A DNA stretch of 64,000 nt from Tetrahymena thermophila SB210 (Eukaryota > Ciliophora > Oligohymenophorea > Hymenostomatida > Tetrahymenidae), in NCBI RefSeq assembly GCF_000189635.1, contig NW_002476417.1, forward strand, positions 186,001 to 250,000, given 5' to 3'. A program made the position numbers and the translations under genes. This document shows, piece after piece, positions 1 through 13,600 of the stretch. The notes under the pieces were generated by a model, which had not been told where the DNA came from, made no database searches, and saw only the letters and a program-made list of their open reading frames with translations. Each line of letters begins with the position of its first letter. Positions within the stretch are counted from its first letter, which is position 1.

Positions 1-1184
1 TTCATGCAGAACGACTCATCAGCAGACATCAAAGCTATTACTTTACCTGAACCTTAGACTATCTTTGCTCCCTGAGGCACAACATTTTGTGATTTTAAAT
101 AATTAGATGGATAATTGCAAAAAGTACTCAAAACTTTAGGAAGTTTTTCTTCAAAAACGGCAGAAATGTCTGCCTTCATAATCAATCCTCTATCAATAGT
201 AAGCACTCTTGAATCAACTGGAACTAGTGAGTTCTATTAGAGGACAATAATATCTCCTGCGACAACACTTGATGTTTATATACTTACCTATTGGCCTTCT
301 CTAATGACTGTGCAATATGAAGGAATGTATTTTTGTTTTACACTTTGTAACTTCTCTTGTTGCAGTTCATCAAATGACTTTCTTTTATTTAAAATAGCTA
401 TCCAAACCAAAAAAAGAGCAAGCAAAATTTAGGATGGATCACTTTAATAGTATGCAAAGGAGAAAAAGAAGATTATTGCTGATAGAATTATAACAAATTT
501 AAATTAAAGAAGAAGATTAATTACAACTTCATACCTTTAATTTAATACCTTTTCTAAATTAATTTAAGTTTTAGAATGCTAATTACTAAATTAACTTCTA
601 TTTTAAACGATTTGGTTGCTTGAAAGACCTCTTTCTCCATCAAATTTGAAATATTGTTGGAGATTCTTCAAAGTCATCGCATGGTAAGGATAGTAGAAAT
701 TTTGAGAGTTAGTTTAATTTTCTAAATAAAATGGAAACGTTTAATTTGCTTAAATATCACTTTTAGAAGCATTTGATTCTTAACACGTTTTTTCGTTTGA
801 TTAGCTCGCTACAGGAAAAACTTTTTTGCCACTAGGTTTTTTGTTGTTAATTGGAGGAAATTAATCTTTATCTCTGCAAAGTTATTGCTTTTCATCATCA
901 ATTAAATTATTCTGAGATTAATAGCGATTGGTAATATCAAGCTACTATTTTCTTTGTTATTGTTATTAGTTAATCATCATGAAATTATTTGAGAACACAT
1001 TATTCTAGCTATCATGCTCTTGATCTTTTATTAACTATTGATTAGATAGAAATGCTTCGTGCGGAGCAGTCTTTGCATTGAATGATCCTTTTTCAGAAGA
1101 GATATGAACCATGTTATCTCCATTCATAACAGGAACATGAGTTAATTACATGTTAATAAATGGCCTATCAAATGAATCTTCCAT
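1..1184 (-). CDS. P-type ATPase alpha subunit, Na+/K+-ATPase (P2C)-like, N-terminal part
   Basis: Partial: about 394 codons from ATG 1184, running off the left edge. No intron is needed. Residues 1 to about 150 are Q/N/S-rich. Then comes a cation-ATPase N-domain with GERGLSSNQ, where animal pumps have a similar DLSRGLT stretch. A membrane hairpin follows (VIILSAIIFFFSF, ILLALFLVWIAIL), then the actuator domain: TVIREGQQVSI, VVAGDIIVLQ, PVDSRVLTID and NVVPQGAKIVQGSGK align one to one with Na+/K+-ATPase alpha. By family the protein would use ATP to move monovalent cations across the plasma membrane. The actuator motif TGES is not present; the aligned segment reads AVFEEKLP, keeping a Glu but losing the Gly. 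The phosphorylation motif DKTGT lies outside the window, so catalytic competence cannot be judged. Shares a 638-bp divergent spacer with the next gene. Confidence 0.88.
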
Positions 1185-1822
1185 CTCTATTTGCTTTTGA
1201 GTGTTTTATTTTTTGAAAATAAACAGATATATTTTTTAATAAATTAATTATAAATAATTGTAACATTCTTTCTTTATAAAGGCTCAAGTTTGAACAGATA
1301 TTTTATTAATCTATCAAACTTCAGGTTTTTTTAGGTTTAGTTAGAGATGATAAGTATTACAAATTAAAGACTAAAACAATCTAAACAATCAATAATTTTT
1401 AAAAAAGTTTATATTTTTTTTAATTAAAAGACTCAACAGCTTACTAAAATCATAAAACAATCAATCAATCATCATTAAGCTAGAAATAGTGCTTTTATAT
1501 TACAAATAGTATAATGTTTTCAATTTAAAAAAATCTGGTGTAATTGATTATATTCTTTAAATAATGTGTAGTGACATAGTGAATAGTTATTTTTATTGGA
1601 TAAAAGTATACTATTTTTATTCAATCCTAAAATTACAAAATATAAAATATCCAAAATTTACATATTTGAATGAATCATCAAAGCAAAAGTCTAATTTTTT
1701 AGTGTATTGTTTTTATTTATTTTAATGTAATGTAAATAATATCTTTAAATGAATGTATTTTGTTAATTATTATCAAACGCTTTACAAAATCTTAATTTTT
1801 ATTGATAATACCACTATAATAA
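1185..1822. other. Divergent intergenic spacer
   Basis: AT-rich spacer between the ATPase (-) and PPCDC (+) starts; it must carry both promoters. I see no ORF, RNA gene or convincing motif in it. Confidence 0.6.
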
Positions 1823-2676
1823 ATGGATTCTCTTAATAACAAAATTTTAAACAAGAGGGAGCACAAAAAGAATCTTTTGATAGGAATAAGTGGTTCTGTT
1901 GCTACAATAAAGATTGCAGAATTGGTAGAAAACTTATCTAAAGCTAATTTGTTTGATATCCGAATAGTTACAACTGAAAAAGCGATGACTTTTTTAGATA
2001 ATCATCTTTAAGAGAAATTGAGTAACGTCTAAATCTTTACAGATAAAGATGAATGGGGATAGTGGAAAAAGAAAGGCGATCCCGTTTTACACATTGATTT
2101 AAGAAAGTGGGCAGATATTTTCTTAATTGCACCTCTTTCTGCTAATACTCTCTCAAAAATAGCAACTGGAGCCTGCGATAACTTATTAGTAACTTTGCTT
2201 TTTATATTAAATTTTTGGTGATATTTTTATTCTTAAAATGTAGACTTGCGTTGCTAGAGCTTGGGACTTTGATCTAAAGTAAGATAGAACTTTTGATTTA
2301 GCTGATTAAAAGTCTCTGAGGCTGCTAAAAAAACCTTTTATAGTGGCTCCAGCTATGAATACATTTATGTATCAAGTAATGAATTTAGTATTAATATAAT
2401 TAACCTTTTTTTGATTAGTAGAAATATTATCAACTAAGCCATTTTAATTTTAAAGCACCCGATTACAGAAAAATAGATTAATTAACTGAAAGAATGGAAT
2501 ATAATTGTATTGCCTACAGTTGAGAAAATTCTAGTTTGTGGAGACAAAGGTATTTTATATCTTTCGGTCAATGTATTTAAACAAAAACATATAAAAAAGG
2601 ACTGGGAGCAATGGCAGAAGTATTAACAATATGTGACTCAATAAAAATTATTAAGTAGTAATTAGATCAAAACTGA
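1823..2676 (+). CDS. PPCDC: Phosphopantothenoylcysteine decarboxylase
   Basis: Complete; join(1823..2188,2244..2375,2456..2549,2600..2676), 222 aa, stop TGA 2674-2676. It decarboxylates 4'-phosphopantothenoylcysteine to 4'-phosphopantetheine with FMN, the third step from pantothenate to coenzyme A. Visible HFCD-flavoprotein landmarks: GISGSVATIK near residue 21, the catalytic His in VLHIDLRKWAD (H90), APLSANTLSK, the CDNLLTCVARAWD strand that spans intron 1, PAMNT (158-162) and the active-site Cys in LVCGDKGLGAM (C194). Length matches the eukaryotic enzyme. All four exons join in phase. Intron 2 ends at an AAAG acceptor; the earlier TAG in it would break the HPIT motif. In-frame TAA/TAG codons read as Gln. 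Cytosolic, no targeting signal seen. Confidence 0.95.
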
Positions 2677-3935
2677 TTGATCTTTTAAAAACAATAACGA
2701 AAAGTAAAAAAAAAAAAATCAAATTTATTTAAATTTTATTGCCCAACTTTTTTAGTAATCTGTAAGTTTAAATAAAAAAATATATTAAAATCACTTCAGT
2801 AATAATGAAAAAAAGCGATAAAATGTAAAAATAAAAATTTTTTTTGCCAAATCAGACTATTTAATTTATTGCTCAATTTAAGCTTGTTTAAAACTTATTT
2901 GTTGAATAAATTAAAATAACTAAATAAATATCATTAAGGGTTTTTTGTAAAATAAACATATTTTATTTTCAAGTAATAGTAAAACTAAATCATATATTTT
3001 CATCTCAATTAGAGCATCTAAATAAATTAACTAATTGTTATAATCAGTTGATCTCTATTTTTTTTTTGTTTTATTTTTAAATTTTTAAAATAGATTATAT
3101 TGATTGATTGACAATATTTTATTAAAAATATTTTTGATTGTTGATAAAAAATAAATTTATAATTGTTAAGTAAATTTTTTACTTTTGAGAATTTGGTTTA
3201 AAAATGTAATCTCATTTAGATGATAGAAATTAGCTTTAAATATTGTTTATTTGTTTAAATACCTTTTATTTTTGATAAACAATAAACTAAAAAATTTGAT
3301 TTTAATTGCATTAAATATAAAAATATTACTCATAGATCAAGTAAAAATAGGATAGTACATTCATTGTCCTAAATATTTTGTAGTTTATATTTATAAAAGT
3401 CTTTATTAATTTTATAATTAATTTATAAATATTTTTGATGTATTCTAATTTTAGAAAATTAAAAATATTTTATAAATAAGAATTAATTATAAACAAATAA
3501 TTCATTTTTTTATAATAGATAATATCAAAATTAATATTAAGGATAAATCATGCAAATTTCATGGGGAAAAAGATTTATATATTCTAATTTTATGTATAAT
3601 ATTGATTGTTTTCTAGTATTTTATGAATTTACATAATCATTCATTCATACATTAAATTAATTTGCTTTTTTGCTTTCACCAAAACAGCTAATTGTAAAGA
3701 TTAACAAAAATACAATCATTTAATTACTACAAAATTAAATTATAATTAAAAGAAGAATATTTAGATATTTTTATCCTAGAATTAGCATTAGAAGGAAATT
3801 ATTTTCTGCTATAAATAAAATATATAATAGCTTAGCAAATAAATTATGAGCAAAGTTACATTTATGTAATAAATATAAGAGATTAGCATCAATTACACTA
3901 ACAACCATAGTGGTGTAATGTAATAAAATATAGAA
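2677..3935. other. Intergenic, nothing recognised
   Basis: About 1.26 kb of very AT-rich sequence with poly-A/T runs; no supported gene, repeat array or RNA. Confidence 0.6.
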
Positions 3936-5506
3936 ATGAATTTGCCGCAGGAATTGTTTCTTAGGATATTGTGCTTAGAAAATAAACTTGAGAAAAGATA
4001 TACTATTTAGCATATTGATAACCTTATTGTACTTTATTCTCAACTTGTTGAACACTATAATATGAAACAAGATCCAATCTATATTTATTTCTTGGAAAAA
4101 ATAAAAAATTATCTCTCCAAAACCAATTCCTTAAAACTCTACTTTAAAGGAGCTGAAAAAGAAATAGATGAAAAAAATAACACATGGCTAGAAGAAACTG
4201 ACGATTCTATTCTTATTTCAGACGAAGAAAAATCACCAAATAAAGTATTAAGAGACACTTCTTCTCAAAATTTTTAACTTACTCAATAAGCTTCGAACAT
4301 GATGAGAAGAGATTCTTTTGATAATTTAATAGAGCAAAAGAGATAATAACTTCGTAAAAGCATTTCTTTTATAAACTATTAGCAGGCAAAGAAAACTCTT
4401 TTACAGGTAATTCATTAATTAGTTCAATGTTTTAAAATTATTTTATGTAAGCTAGATATAAAAGCAAAGAACAGCAAATTATAGTATTTAATTTGATTTT
4501 CTATTAAAATTTATTTCATCTTTAAATAGGAAGAGATATATGATTTAGAAAGAAAAAGAAATGAACGTAATCTTAAACTAAATGTATTTAAAGAAGTATT
4601 CTTAAATTAGGACAATAAGAATAACGAAGTGAAAGAAATAATAAAAAACTATGAGGAACTATCAAAAGAAAAGGATAATATTGTAAAAAGTGATATTGAT
4701 TAATAAATGAACACTATCCAAGAAAGAATCAAAATAAAAAGTAAGTAGCTTGTTAATTAATTAATTAATTTATCAATTCTATCTATATTAATAAATAAAA
4801 ACTACCTCCAAAATATCAACAAATAAATTTAAAATTTATTTTTTTATCTCCAAAAAATAGGAAATAATTAATTTAAAAAGAGTCTTACCATCGAGCTAAA
4901 TACGCCTAGGAGCAATAGGGATCATAAAGATGAATCTAACCCAAAACTCTCTTATGCTCCTCCAAGTTCCTCTAAAAATGAATAAAAATCTGGTAATTAA
5001 ATATTTTAATAATAAAGCTTTGCTTAACTCTATAAAATTTATTAATAGAATTGAATCATATTTACCCATCTCCAAGTTCAAAATCTGAAAATAAAATATC
5101 AATAAACCAATTATCTCCTCATAGCTAAGAAGATTATATAAACGTGTTTAATAGTAGCTTAACCAATGGTTAAGCAGATAATACACCAAATAAAAAAGCC
5201 AAGTTAAACATCAAAAATTTTCATTAGAAATTAGGAATTTAAAAGACTGATCCTTAACAATATGAGCAAAAGTATTGTGATTAAAATTCCAATTCCCCAG
5301 ATGGATTATAAAATAATGCATATTAAAGTTCTGATGAAGACGTAGATCTTTAGTCAAGTAATGCATAAAATAAAAATAAAACCCATTAAGATGAGTATCA
5401 TTAACCAAGTATAATCAAAGAGGCATTTAGTCAAGAATAGAGTTTTCACAGAGAATCAGTTTCTCCTAGCAAATATATGAAAGATTTTGGTTACGATAAC
5501 GAATGA
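3936..5506 (+). CDS. Hypothetical Q/S/N-rich protein
   Basis: Model join(3936..4406,4530..4740,4861..4992,5049..5506), 423 aa, TGA 5504-5506. I do not recognise the family. The N-terminal third (from MNLPQELFLRILCLENKLEK) looks folded, with alternating hydrophobic helices. The middle (exon 2) is charged and probably coiled-coil (KEIIKNYEELSKEKDN). The C-terminal half is low complexity with many Ser-Pro pairs (SPSSKSE, SVSPSK), so it could be phosphorylated. Intron 3 (4993-5048, 56 nt) was inferred because exon 3 runs into an in-frame TGA at 5052 while a clearly coding frame resumes after the TAG at 5046-5048; all exon phases then close. No membrane segment or signal peptide. Confidence 0.72.
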
Positions 5507-6331
5507 TTTTTGAAAAAGTTTTGATTACATTACACATCTATCTCTTATATAAATTTCACCAAACTTCAAGATAATTTTATTTTGTAATTAAGTTCTAGAA
5601 AAAATATAATAAAATGAGCAAGTGTATTAAAAAATTTTAATTAAAAAAATAGCAAATTATTAATTTTTAAGTAAATAAGAAATATTAAACTCATTCTTAT
5701 ATTTTAATAACAACATTTTTTCTTATTGCTAATGTATTTATCTATCTATTTATTATATTTTGTACAATTAATATTCAATCAAAATAATAGTAAAATTTAC
5801 TAAATAAAATATAAATAATGAAATCTTTTTCAACATTATTTAGTATATACTAAATTTTAAATAAAAAATGCATTTATTTGCTAATAAAACAAAATACTTT
5901 GGTTATTTATTTTTCTTTTAGTTTTAATGAAAAACAGGTAAAAAATTTTTTATTGATTAAAAATATTACTTTTTGACCAAAAGAAAGTTTAACCAAAAAA
6001 ATAAAAAACACATAAAAATTATTGAAGTTATACAGTCGAAAATATGCACTTACTGAGAAACAGCTAAATTAACATACCCTTCAAGGGCTATCTAAGCTAA
6101 TAACTTGTTAAAATACTTATTAAGAAACTCTATTTTAACATAATTAGCACTTCTCTGAAGTATGATTTACTATTATTTTAACATGAACATTTTTTTATTT
6201 CAAATATTTTTTTAATAATTTTTAAAATAATAAATATTGAAAAATAAAATATTTTTAATTTTCATAAAAAAATACTAAAAAAAAGCTTATACCTACCACA
6301 ATAATAATTCAATTATTGAGAGGAAATAGAG
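5507..6331. other. Intergenic with a Tc1-like terminal motif
   Basis: AT-rich spacer. The only distinct signal is the stretch TTATACAGTCG at about 6028-6038, which resembles the outer end of Tc1/mariner terminal inverted repeats and lies about 300 bp upstream of the transposase remnant. No matching inverted copy was recognised. Confidence 0.35.
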
Positions 6332-6622
6332 ATGACTCCTGTTATTAAAACATATTTTTAATTGAATTTCTCAAATGACATAGAAATTATTTTGCAAAAA
6401 TAAGATTTCTCTAATATTTACATATAAAAATATTTGTGGTTAAGAAAAGGTTTATCAAAAACTTCCCCTTCTTCCCCATGTCTCAAAAGATACAATAAAT
6501 TTTTAAAAGATAATTAAATCGAATATATCAATAATAGTCCATATTCACCTGATATTAATGCGATTGAATTTACATGGTCATTAATAAAAAGGCATTTTAA
6601 TAAAAAATTAACCAGTCATTGA
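6332..6622 (+). mobile_element. Tc1/mariner-type transposase remnant
   Basis: A 96-codon reading frame, ATG 6332 to TGA 6620-6622. Its C-terminal part reads NNSPYSPDINAIEFTWSLIK, the hallmark Tc1/mariner/IS630 block (consensus PPYSPDLNPIE.W..LK) that holds the second and third acidic residues region of the DDE/D catalytic core. It is preceded by a short segment (WLRKGLSKTS) like the helix-turn-helix-to-catalytic linker, so the first catalytic Asp and most of the core are missing: an internal deletion. A full transposase is about 340 residues, so this is a dead fragment unless domesticated. It is followed by an AAAT simple repeat. Such elements are normally removed from the ciliate macronucleus, so retention is notable. 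Confidence 0.7.
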
Positions 6623-6624
6623 AA

Positions 6625-6653
6625 AATAAATAAATAAATAAATAAATAAATAA
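6625..6653. repeat. (AAAT)n simple repeat
   Basis: About seven tandem AAAT units directly after the transposase remnant. Confidence 0.85.
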
Positions 6654-7667
6654 GCAAATAAAATTAAGTGAATATGTACTAAGAGTTTAGGACAATTTAT
6701 TACATAATAATTTATTTAAAATGCAATTAATCATGTAAGTAATGAAATGAAATAGGTTATTGATAATGATGGATCATACTGATTGAACAATATTATTAAT
6801 TTTTTTACTCAAAAATATCTTAATTAGAATTGTAGTATTTTATGTATGTTTATTTGTTTTAAATTGAATATTTTAAACAAATTTCTAAAATTTTTCAAAA
6901 TTAATGATAATAAATTTGATCAAAAATCAGTAATTTTTTACTACTTTTTCAATAAAATTTTATAGCAAGGAAATATCATACCCTTAAGTTTTTTATCTAT
7001 TCCCTAGTAATTTGATACAGTAGATTAAGAATATAACACTAGTTTTATTACGAGTTTTGGTTTCCATTATTCTTGAAAGTATACACTATAGTTAACAAAT
7101 TATTTTAAATAATTTTAGTATAAAAATTAATTAATTCAAAATTCACTTATTAATTCACTCTTATATGTAATTCGAAATAATTTATTACAAAAAATTAAAT
7201 AATACCTATTTTTTTGTCTCAAATTTGAAAGGGAATAGGTGCTAATAATGATAAATTATAGCATATTTGATTTATTAAATTTATTTATTATAATAATTTG
7301 ATAAAAAGACCATAAAAATAGCTTAAGATAGTTAAAAAAAATTTGAATTTAATGTTGCTTCTTTAAGCTTTCTTAAAGCTATTTAAATTTAATCTGCTTT
7401 ATAAGATAGGTAAATATTAATAAAATTTTTAGTTATTCATCTTATGAATAGCTTGTTTATTTAAAAAAATATGAGCTGAACTTTATTATCCTACATAGTT
7501 CATTTAAAATAAATATCAATCAATATAGTTCAATGTATAAATTAACTAAAAATATAATTAAAATAATTTAAATTTACAATATTGTTAATTTCAAATGTAA
7601 GTTTACTTACTAATTTAATGAATTATTTATTTATTTTTTATTGTCTTTAAAACTTTTATTTCTATTA
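6654..7667. other. Intergenic, nothing recognised
   Basis: About 1 kb of AT-rich sequence between the transposase remnant and the 3' end of the cNMP-binding gene. No supported gene. Confidence 0.55.
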
Positions 7668-10600
7668 TCAAGAATTTAAGAAAAAATTCTTTTTGACTTT
7701 TTTTGATGGAGCAATTTTCTAGAAATGGTAAACAGAATCTTGAATTTTTGGAGAGTTATTTGAATAAAAATTTTAAATGGAAAAGAAATTTTAACTGCTT
7801 TTGGTAGTTTATTGCTTAAAGGAAATATCTTCTTAAAAATTTGATGAATCTTTGCTTTTCGTAAAAGTTTTTGATGGGTTATAATTAGTTTAAATTGCCA
7901 ATGAATTTCCTTTCTATTTAATTTGCTTTTCTTTAATTCTTTAACTTATAGGTTTTCTCAATGTCAATGTAGAGCTAATAACATAATTAGAATCATCTGC
8001 CTTACCAGTTTATTGGTTGACAGAAAAGTTAATATTTGTTAATTGATGTATATTCTTTTCTTAAGAAGATTAAATTTTTAAATTAACCTGGCTTTGCTTT
8101 TCTTAAGTTTTTTGAGATAATCTTTCAGTTTAAAAAGTTTTGAAATCAAAGTTCTAATATACTTTGCTGCTTTAAGTTTTATTGTTGGGAGTTATAAATT
8201 GCTATGATTTAAATTAATTATATTTATGTTTTGAATCTGATATTTAATTTTAAAAGGTTTTCTATAGCAATTTATTATTATTTGGAGGTTACTTTTAGCT
8301 TGATATACTCAATTTTTTGACAAATCCTGCTTCAGGTTTAATTGACAAATCTTGAAATAACTCTACATTACTAATTGTACTTTTATCAATAATGTCTACT
8401 ATTTTTGTTGTTATATTACTTTTATCTTACTTACTAGAGCATTAATCGCTAAAGTTTATCTTAGGTGATTAAAAAAAGCTATTTTTTAATTCTGAACTAG
8501 TTTAGTTAAAATTCGAAAAGATTGAATCTTATCTATATCTTTCAAAAGATTACTATTCAGTATGAATAATTTGTTTCTATTATGATTTTTGTTGCTTGAT
8601 AAAAAGCAAAATAGAATCTATCGGGCTCTATATTTTGTGTGATTTTTTATTTTTAGTTTATTAAAAAGAGCTATTTTCTTCAAAGATGGAATTATTTTCT
8701 TTAATTGAATCCTACATAGTTGAAAAATTTAATTTGTTATCTTCAGTTTAATTTTGATCTTAGCTCGTTTAATGTGATTGGTTTGGTTAAATTTGTTTTA
8801 AATCTTTATTAATTGTGAGATTTAAGCTATTCTAATTAAGATTCTTATTTACAATCTTGCTGTTGTTTTAATTTTATTTTTAATAAATATATTTATCTTT
8901 CTCCAGTTTGAAATCAAATAATTTTTTTTAAAGAATATCAGGTTAGGATTTTAGAATTTTCAAAAATTTTTTTTTAAAGCTCAAAATATTATTTATATTT
9001 GAACAAATTTTAGCAGGAGACGAATCAATTAACTCTTTAAGTTGTTCTGCTTAGTAGTCAAGTTAATCAAATTTTTGATTTTCACTGTTGATAGATTGCT
9101 AATTAGCTTTACTATAACAAACTCGGTTGTTAATCTTTTCTAAAAATTGTTATTTTTTAATTTTATTTTATTCTTTTTACTCTATTTATTAACTCTTTAA
9201 ATCACCCACATATCCTTAAAAAGAAATTTTGCACATATCATGGCGTTGTGAATTACTTTCTTTACCTAAGTTTTTTTTCTCTGAGAATTTATCTTACTGA
9301 TGAAAAGCTGTTTAACTTTGCTCAAAGTTAGCTTTTGGGGATATTTAATTATAAGATTAGTTCTAAATTCCTTTGAACTAATTAATACTTGATTAGTTTT
9401 TATTTTAGGAATTAGGATTTATATTTTTATTTATTTGCGATGAATCTAAGCTTATATTTTTTTCTGACAAATCTAATTAATTGAGTTATCTATATCTATT
9501 GTTGCTGAAAAATTAGCTATCATTTTATCCTAGTAACATTGCTTGTGTTTATGGTCTTTACATTTTTGAGATATCCAATATATTTTTCAGTTTTTAGTGA
9601 TTTGCCCCTTAATTTTCTTTAACTCTTTAAATTTCATTTAAATTATTTGGAGTTAAATCTGTACCTTGGTAGTTTTGAATTTTATTTCCGCTCGAATATT
9701 TTTCATTTTAGTTTCCACTTTAAAAACTCTTAAATGAATTTCTATTCTTAATATTTAACATTTAATTTGAATCAAGCTATTATTTAAATTCTAGTTTTTC
9801 TTTTTAATTTCTTATTTAAGGAAAAGCTTACTTTTCATATATTTCATCTTGCTGCTATCTATTTTAAGCAATAGGAGTTACTGGTAAGCTACTTAATAAT
9901 TATTAACTTTTATCCTTTGCAAAATCTTTATTTTCTATAATCATTTCTAATTTATTGTTGTTGTTGTTATTATTAGATTCAAAGCTAGAATTGAATTGGG
10001 ATATAGACATAGTGTTATTGAAGAAAATACTTTGCTTTTTATTCATTTTCTAAGTAGAATTTAGATTTTACTCTTTTGTTTATGTCTAAAAAGCTTCTTC
10101 ATTAGTAGTAGTGCTTTCTCTACGTTCTAGAGAGTTTGACTTTGATTTGATAAATTTAAATTGTTGTTGATCTAAAATGTTTAACAAAAATTCACTCTTT
10201 CTTTTATCAGATTTCTTTTCCTACTCCAATAGTTAATGGACCTTGTCATTTAGCTTCTTTTCATGAAACTTTTTAAACTTTTGGAAAGATTTTGAATTCA
10301 AAGATGATTCCATCAAGTCAGAATTTTTAATATCTGAAGATTCAAAAGAAGCTGAATCTTTTAAAGATTCATTTTAAATGTTCCCATTCTACTAAGATTC
10401 TTTTTAAGGATTATTGTAAATGTTTCCATTCTACTAAGCTTCTTTTTAAGGATTATTGTAAATGTAATATGATAGATGGGTATTTTATTGTTTTATTTAT
10501 GTTTAATGATTTAAATCATTTTATAAAACAAGCTACTTGGGTGTTTTATTTTATTCATTAGACTTTAGTTATTCTTATTAAATATTTTTTTATTCCCCAG

Positions 10601-13600
10601 AGTCACTCATCTATTTAAATATATTTTTAATTTCTTTAAAATAAATTTATTTTTAATCAAAAATTTATTTACATTTTCTTTTATATTTTTAGGAGATGTT
10701 TAGTTTTTATACAGTGTGCTCTATAATTATTTAGCCTAACTAAAATTTGAAATCTAGAATTACTTACTTGAGTTGCAAGGACTTTGCTAAGGAGATCTAG
10801 GATAAAACGAATTACTAAAACTTTTATCTTGGTTACCTATAAAAGAGTCATTTTATTTCTTTTATTGCAAATACTGGCTTTCAGATTTTTTCAATTTTTG
10901 TTTTTTTGTTTTTCTTCCACTTTAGTAGCTGAAAATGTCATTTGAGGCATTTTCTGCAAGTTAACTTAAATGTTTTATTTGTGTAATTCTATTATTTTAC
11001 CAATTATTAATAACTTAATTAGCCTGTTTCATTTCATCTAATCCATTCCAAGCGTTTAAGTGATAAATCAATATCTTTAAATTAAGATCATTTAAAATAA
11101 AATATTTTAAAAAATATAAAAATAAATAATTACACTTTTTGGAACTTAGTATAAAGTTCCTTTTAGAGATGTACAAGTAGCTTTGGTTTATCTAGTTTAT
11201 TAATTTTAGAATATTTCGTATTATCCAAAATATTGATTAGCTTATAGAATCACAATAGGGATTCTCTTTATATCTGTTTTTTACTGTTTAAGTTTTTAAG
11301 ACCAATTCAATAATGATACCTCTTCATCATCTTTATTCATCTTCTTCTGATTTTTATAAGAATTTTATACTTATCCAGTATTGTTGACTTAGTGGATATT
11401 TTCTTATTTGGATATTTCGAATTCTCCATTAATTATAAAGTAAAAGTTATCTGAGATATCACCTTTTGATAAAAAATTAAAATGACCTCGAAAATTGATA
11501 AATTTTTAAAGTTTTTATTAAAAATTAAATAGTATTTGTTAATTACCTTCTTTATAAATTATTTGCCCTTTACTATATTCGGTTTTTTTCATATCATGTG
11601 TGATAGAAAGTAGCTTCGATTTTGGTATTTTTTCTATAAAAGAAAACTGTTACAAGAAATTAAGTTATGTCTATATCATAGAATTTTAGTAAGCTCCTAT
11701 AATTTTATCAAAGCCTTACTTTGAAAGAGTAAGGCAATAGGTCTTTTCAGCACAAAGCATCGTGGCAGTTCTATTAAAAATAATAGAAATATTTAAAGAG
11801 ATAAGTTAAATTAGTCTTAAATTAAAAATTGAATTTTTATTTAATAATTAGAAATATTCAGTATAAATAAATAAATATTTAGAATATTTAAAAATGTAAA
11901 ATATTATTTAAAAATGTAATCAATTACCTTCTTTGCTTTGTTAGAAGGGCTATTTCACCAAAGCACTCACCAGGTTAAAAGGTTTTATACAAAACCATAT
12001 TAGGGTAAAATATGCTTACGTATTCTTTACCTTCTAGAAAAGCAGCATTTATGAGGAGTCTCTTCTCATAATCTAAACCTCCAAACAGCAAACTAACTTT
12101 TTTTATATTGCTCTCTATATCTTTTACCAATTGCTAAATTTTGGTTTTATTTTAATTGCTTGTTTTTTAGAAAATAGAAAAAAATAAACTTATGAAAGAA
12201 TTGTGGATTTATTTATTTATTTGCTTACTTTACAAAACAGCGAATAAAAAAGCTGCAATTATATAAACTAACAACTCTATCATTTTCAGATTGATCTTTT
12301 TCTTCTTAAGTTTTATTTTGATAACCTTGCTAAATTTGATTCATATAATTCACATACAAACTATTATCTATTTCAACTTTTTAACCCATTTATGGCAGTA
12401 AAAGATGTACGCTTCCTATTTTTTAATTTATAATAAGCAAGTAATTGATAAATAAATATTTAAAGCATTACCTTACACAATGATATAATATTTATATCCA
12501 AATTCACCTATTTATTTTATGATAAATATTTAAAAATCTCCAATTTTTTAATTAAAATTATTTAAATACCAAGATGAAATATACATTAATGCTTCTCAAA
12601 TGATTCTATGTTTAGATTATCAAACAGTGTGTCGTTTGTATTTTAATTTTTAAAGATGATATCTTTTTAAGTTTCAAAAACTCCTAATTTTTCAATAACC
12701 TTCTTAATTAGATTTTTTTCTTTTGGAGTTTTATTTGTTTTTCTCATGAAATCTTTAACAAACTTTTTTTTATTTTATTGAAAATAATTTAGTCAAACTA
12801 TCTATGGTTAAAAATATTAGTTTATTTATACTTTCTACACTCCCAGGTGGTTGAGAGATGGGTTTTCTAACTAGAATACATTTGCATTTATCTCTTGCTA
12901 AATCCTCATTTGATTATAGAATTTATCGTTATTTTCTATTGTTTTAATTAGAGCTCTTCGCCTTATTCCTAAAAGTAAGTCTATTTTATCATCAGATTAG
13001 GCAAGGGAATTTTTTTAGCTATAAAGATCTATGCATTTTTCAGACTTTTCTCTTGTGACATACTTTTGCTGCTCCATAAAAGGCATATAAGACAAGCTAT
13101 ACTCAATTGATTATTTACGTAATTTTTGACTATTTTTCTTTCCCTATTGACTCAGCAATGAAAATTTATGCTAAATCTGATTTTATGGTTAATTGTTATC
13201 ATTATGTGAAGTCATTACTGAATTCTTTTATTATGAAAAACTAATTTTTTATTAGGAATTAAATAGGCTTAATCTCTTTTTCTTGTCTTAAGCTGTGTTT
13301 GATTTTGTATCTAAATTAGCAACGTTTGAATACTTTTTATCAGAAAAAAAATTCTCGATGCTTGAGTTCATTTAATACCTATTATTAATTGATTTTTCAC
13401 TATTCTTTGTGGTATTTAAGTTTTTACTACTCATCTTTAGATTAAACTAAATCTAGTCTATTTTTTCTTCAATAATTTTAATGCTATCATCTTCTGAGCT
13501 TGAAGAGTCATCATCATTTTCAATACTTTCTTCGTTACTGCTGCTGCTATTCATACTTTAAGGATTAGATATATTGCTACTTAAACTGATACTTCTACTT

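Noticed and set aside
270-300. Possible tiny intron (GTAAGT on the minus strand) in the ATPase gene
   Set aside because: Reading straight through gives TVIREGQQVSI...VVAGDIIVLQ, which matches the family without a gap; an intron would be about 20 nt and would damage the motif.
4896-5408. Minus-strand ORFs within the hypothetical Q/S-rich gene
   Set aside because: They are antisense to exons 3 and 4 of the plus-strand gene and have no family features.
10608-10610. ATG at 10610 as the start of a separate 980-codon gene
   Set aside because: It directly follows the acceptor of a good 62-nt intron that joins the upstream frame in phase; the upstream exon would otherwise end at a TGA overlapping this ATG. 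One gene is simpler.
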